Both the position numbers and the translations under genes were made by a program. Shown one piece after another: positions 5,710 to 5,967 of a DNA stretch of 5,967 bases; position 1 is the stretch's first letter; every line of letters starts with the position of its first letter. The stretch spans positions 1 through 5,967 of the forward strand of contig CAXGBD010000072.1 in the NCBI GenBank assembly GCA_964008355.1. Reading direction: 5' to 3'. The DNA is from DTSX01 sp964008355 (GTDB lineage Bacteria; Pseudomonadota; Gammaproteobacteria; Steroidobacterales; UBA11654). The notes below the pieces were generated by a model. The model saw nothing but the letters and a program-made list of their open reading frames with translations, was not told the origin of the DNA and did not search any database.

Positions 5710-5967
5710 AAACCAGTTCAGATGCAAGTGCTGTGTTAGAAAATCAAGGTCTCAATAAAGAACCTTCAACCAGCCAGGGAAATCCTAGCAGTATTCATGT
5801 CAACGATGGAACTACAGGGCCTTATGATTCATTAAGAGAATACATGGCTGCCATTGAAGCCAACGGTAATTTACTGAGAATTAAAAAAATGGACCAAGAC
5901 TCATATGAGATTACTGGTCTGATGTACAAACTCATTGATAAATATGGCTGGCTAGGTGCACCTACAT
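5694..5967 (+). CDS. UbiD-family decarboxylase, N-terminal part (3' truncated by window end)
   Basis: The 91 visible codons begin with a polar, Ser/Asn/Gly/Thr-rich leader of about 42 residues. After it comes PYDSLREYMAAIEANGNLLR, then IKKMDQDSYEITGLMYKLID and KYGWLGAPT. The pattern of a SLREY-type start, an EANG.LLRIK strand and a following helix ending in an aromatic-rich GAP segment is the usual N-terminus of UbiD-family enzymes, which reversibly decarboxylate aromatic or alpha,beta-unsaturated carboxylic acids with prenylated FMN supplied by a UbiX partner. The catalytic Arg and Glu residues and the prFMN/metal site lie beyond the window, so activity and substrate cannot be judged. A ubiquinone-pathway UbiD is less likely given the catabolic-looking context beside a TonB receptor, but this is inference. 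It follows the receptor by 152 bp, after a terminator. Confidence 0.75.
   Translation, partial: MDSELKTSSDASAVLENQGLNKEPSTSQGNPSSIHVNDGTTGPYDSLREYMAAIEANGNLLRIKKMDQDSYEITGLMYKLIDKYGWLGAPT

Overview
The window looks like a chromosomal segment of an AT-rich (roughly 40% GC by eye) marine-type gammaproteobacterium or a close proteobacterial relative. The reasons are a Gram-negative outer-membrane TonB-dependent receptor, a PotC-type polyamine permease end, a TPR-sulfotransferase of the kind common in marine Proteobacteria, and a UbiD-family decarboxylase beside the receptor. The taxonomic call is inference from gene content only. No tRNA, rRNA, CRISPR array, IS element or phage gene was seen.

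Layout. Positions 1-100 hold the last 32 codons of a spermidine/putrescine-type ABC permease (PotC-like). After 37 bp, on the same strand, comes a 674-aa protein with an N-terminal TPR array and a C-terminal sulfotransferase domain (138-2162), probably read through from the permease transcript. It meets tail to tail, with a single base between the stop codons, a 188-aa aspartyl/asparaginyl beta-hydroxylase-like 2OG-Fe(II) oxygenase on the minus strand (2164-2730). An A/T-stem inverted repeat spans both stops and may act as a shared bidirectional terminator.

Positions 2731-3123 are a 393-bp AT-rich divergent intergenic region. It has a good sigma70-like promoter for the hydroxylase. For the rightward receptor gene it has tandem perfect TATAAT boxes set among TTGTA/TACAA inverted repeats. 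The receptor (3124-5541, 805 aa) is a complete TonB-dependent receptor with signal peptide, TonB box, plug, beta-barrel and terminal Trp. It ends in a clear hairpin terminator (5561-5597).

The last gene (from GTG 5694, cut by the window end) is the N-terminus of a UbiD-family (prenylated-FMN) decarboxylase with an unusual polar leader of about 42 residues. Just upstream is an 18-codon ATG ORF that would fuse in frame to it if an A7 run held one more A.

How the genes may work together. The right half (receptor plus UbiD decarboxylase) is plausibly an uptake-and-catabolism locus for an aromatic or unsaturated carboxylic acid. The left half pairs two possible protein- or peptide-modifying enzymes (sulfation and hydroxylation) in convergent orientation. 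Neither substrate can be read from the sequence. No clearly new system is proven; the best leads are the receptor's regulatory region, its matched CX10C loops and the UbiD start region.
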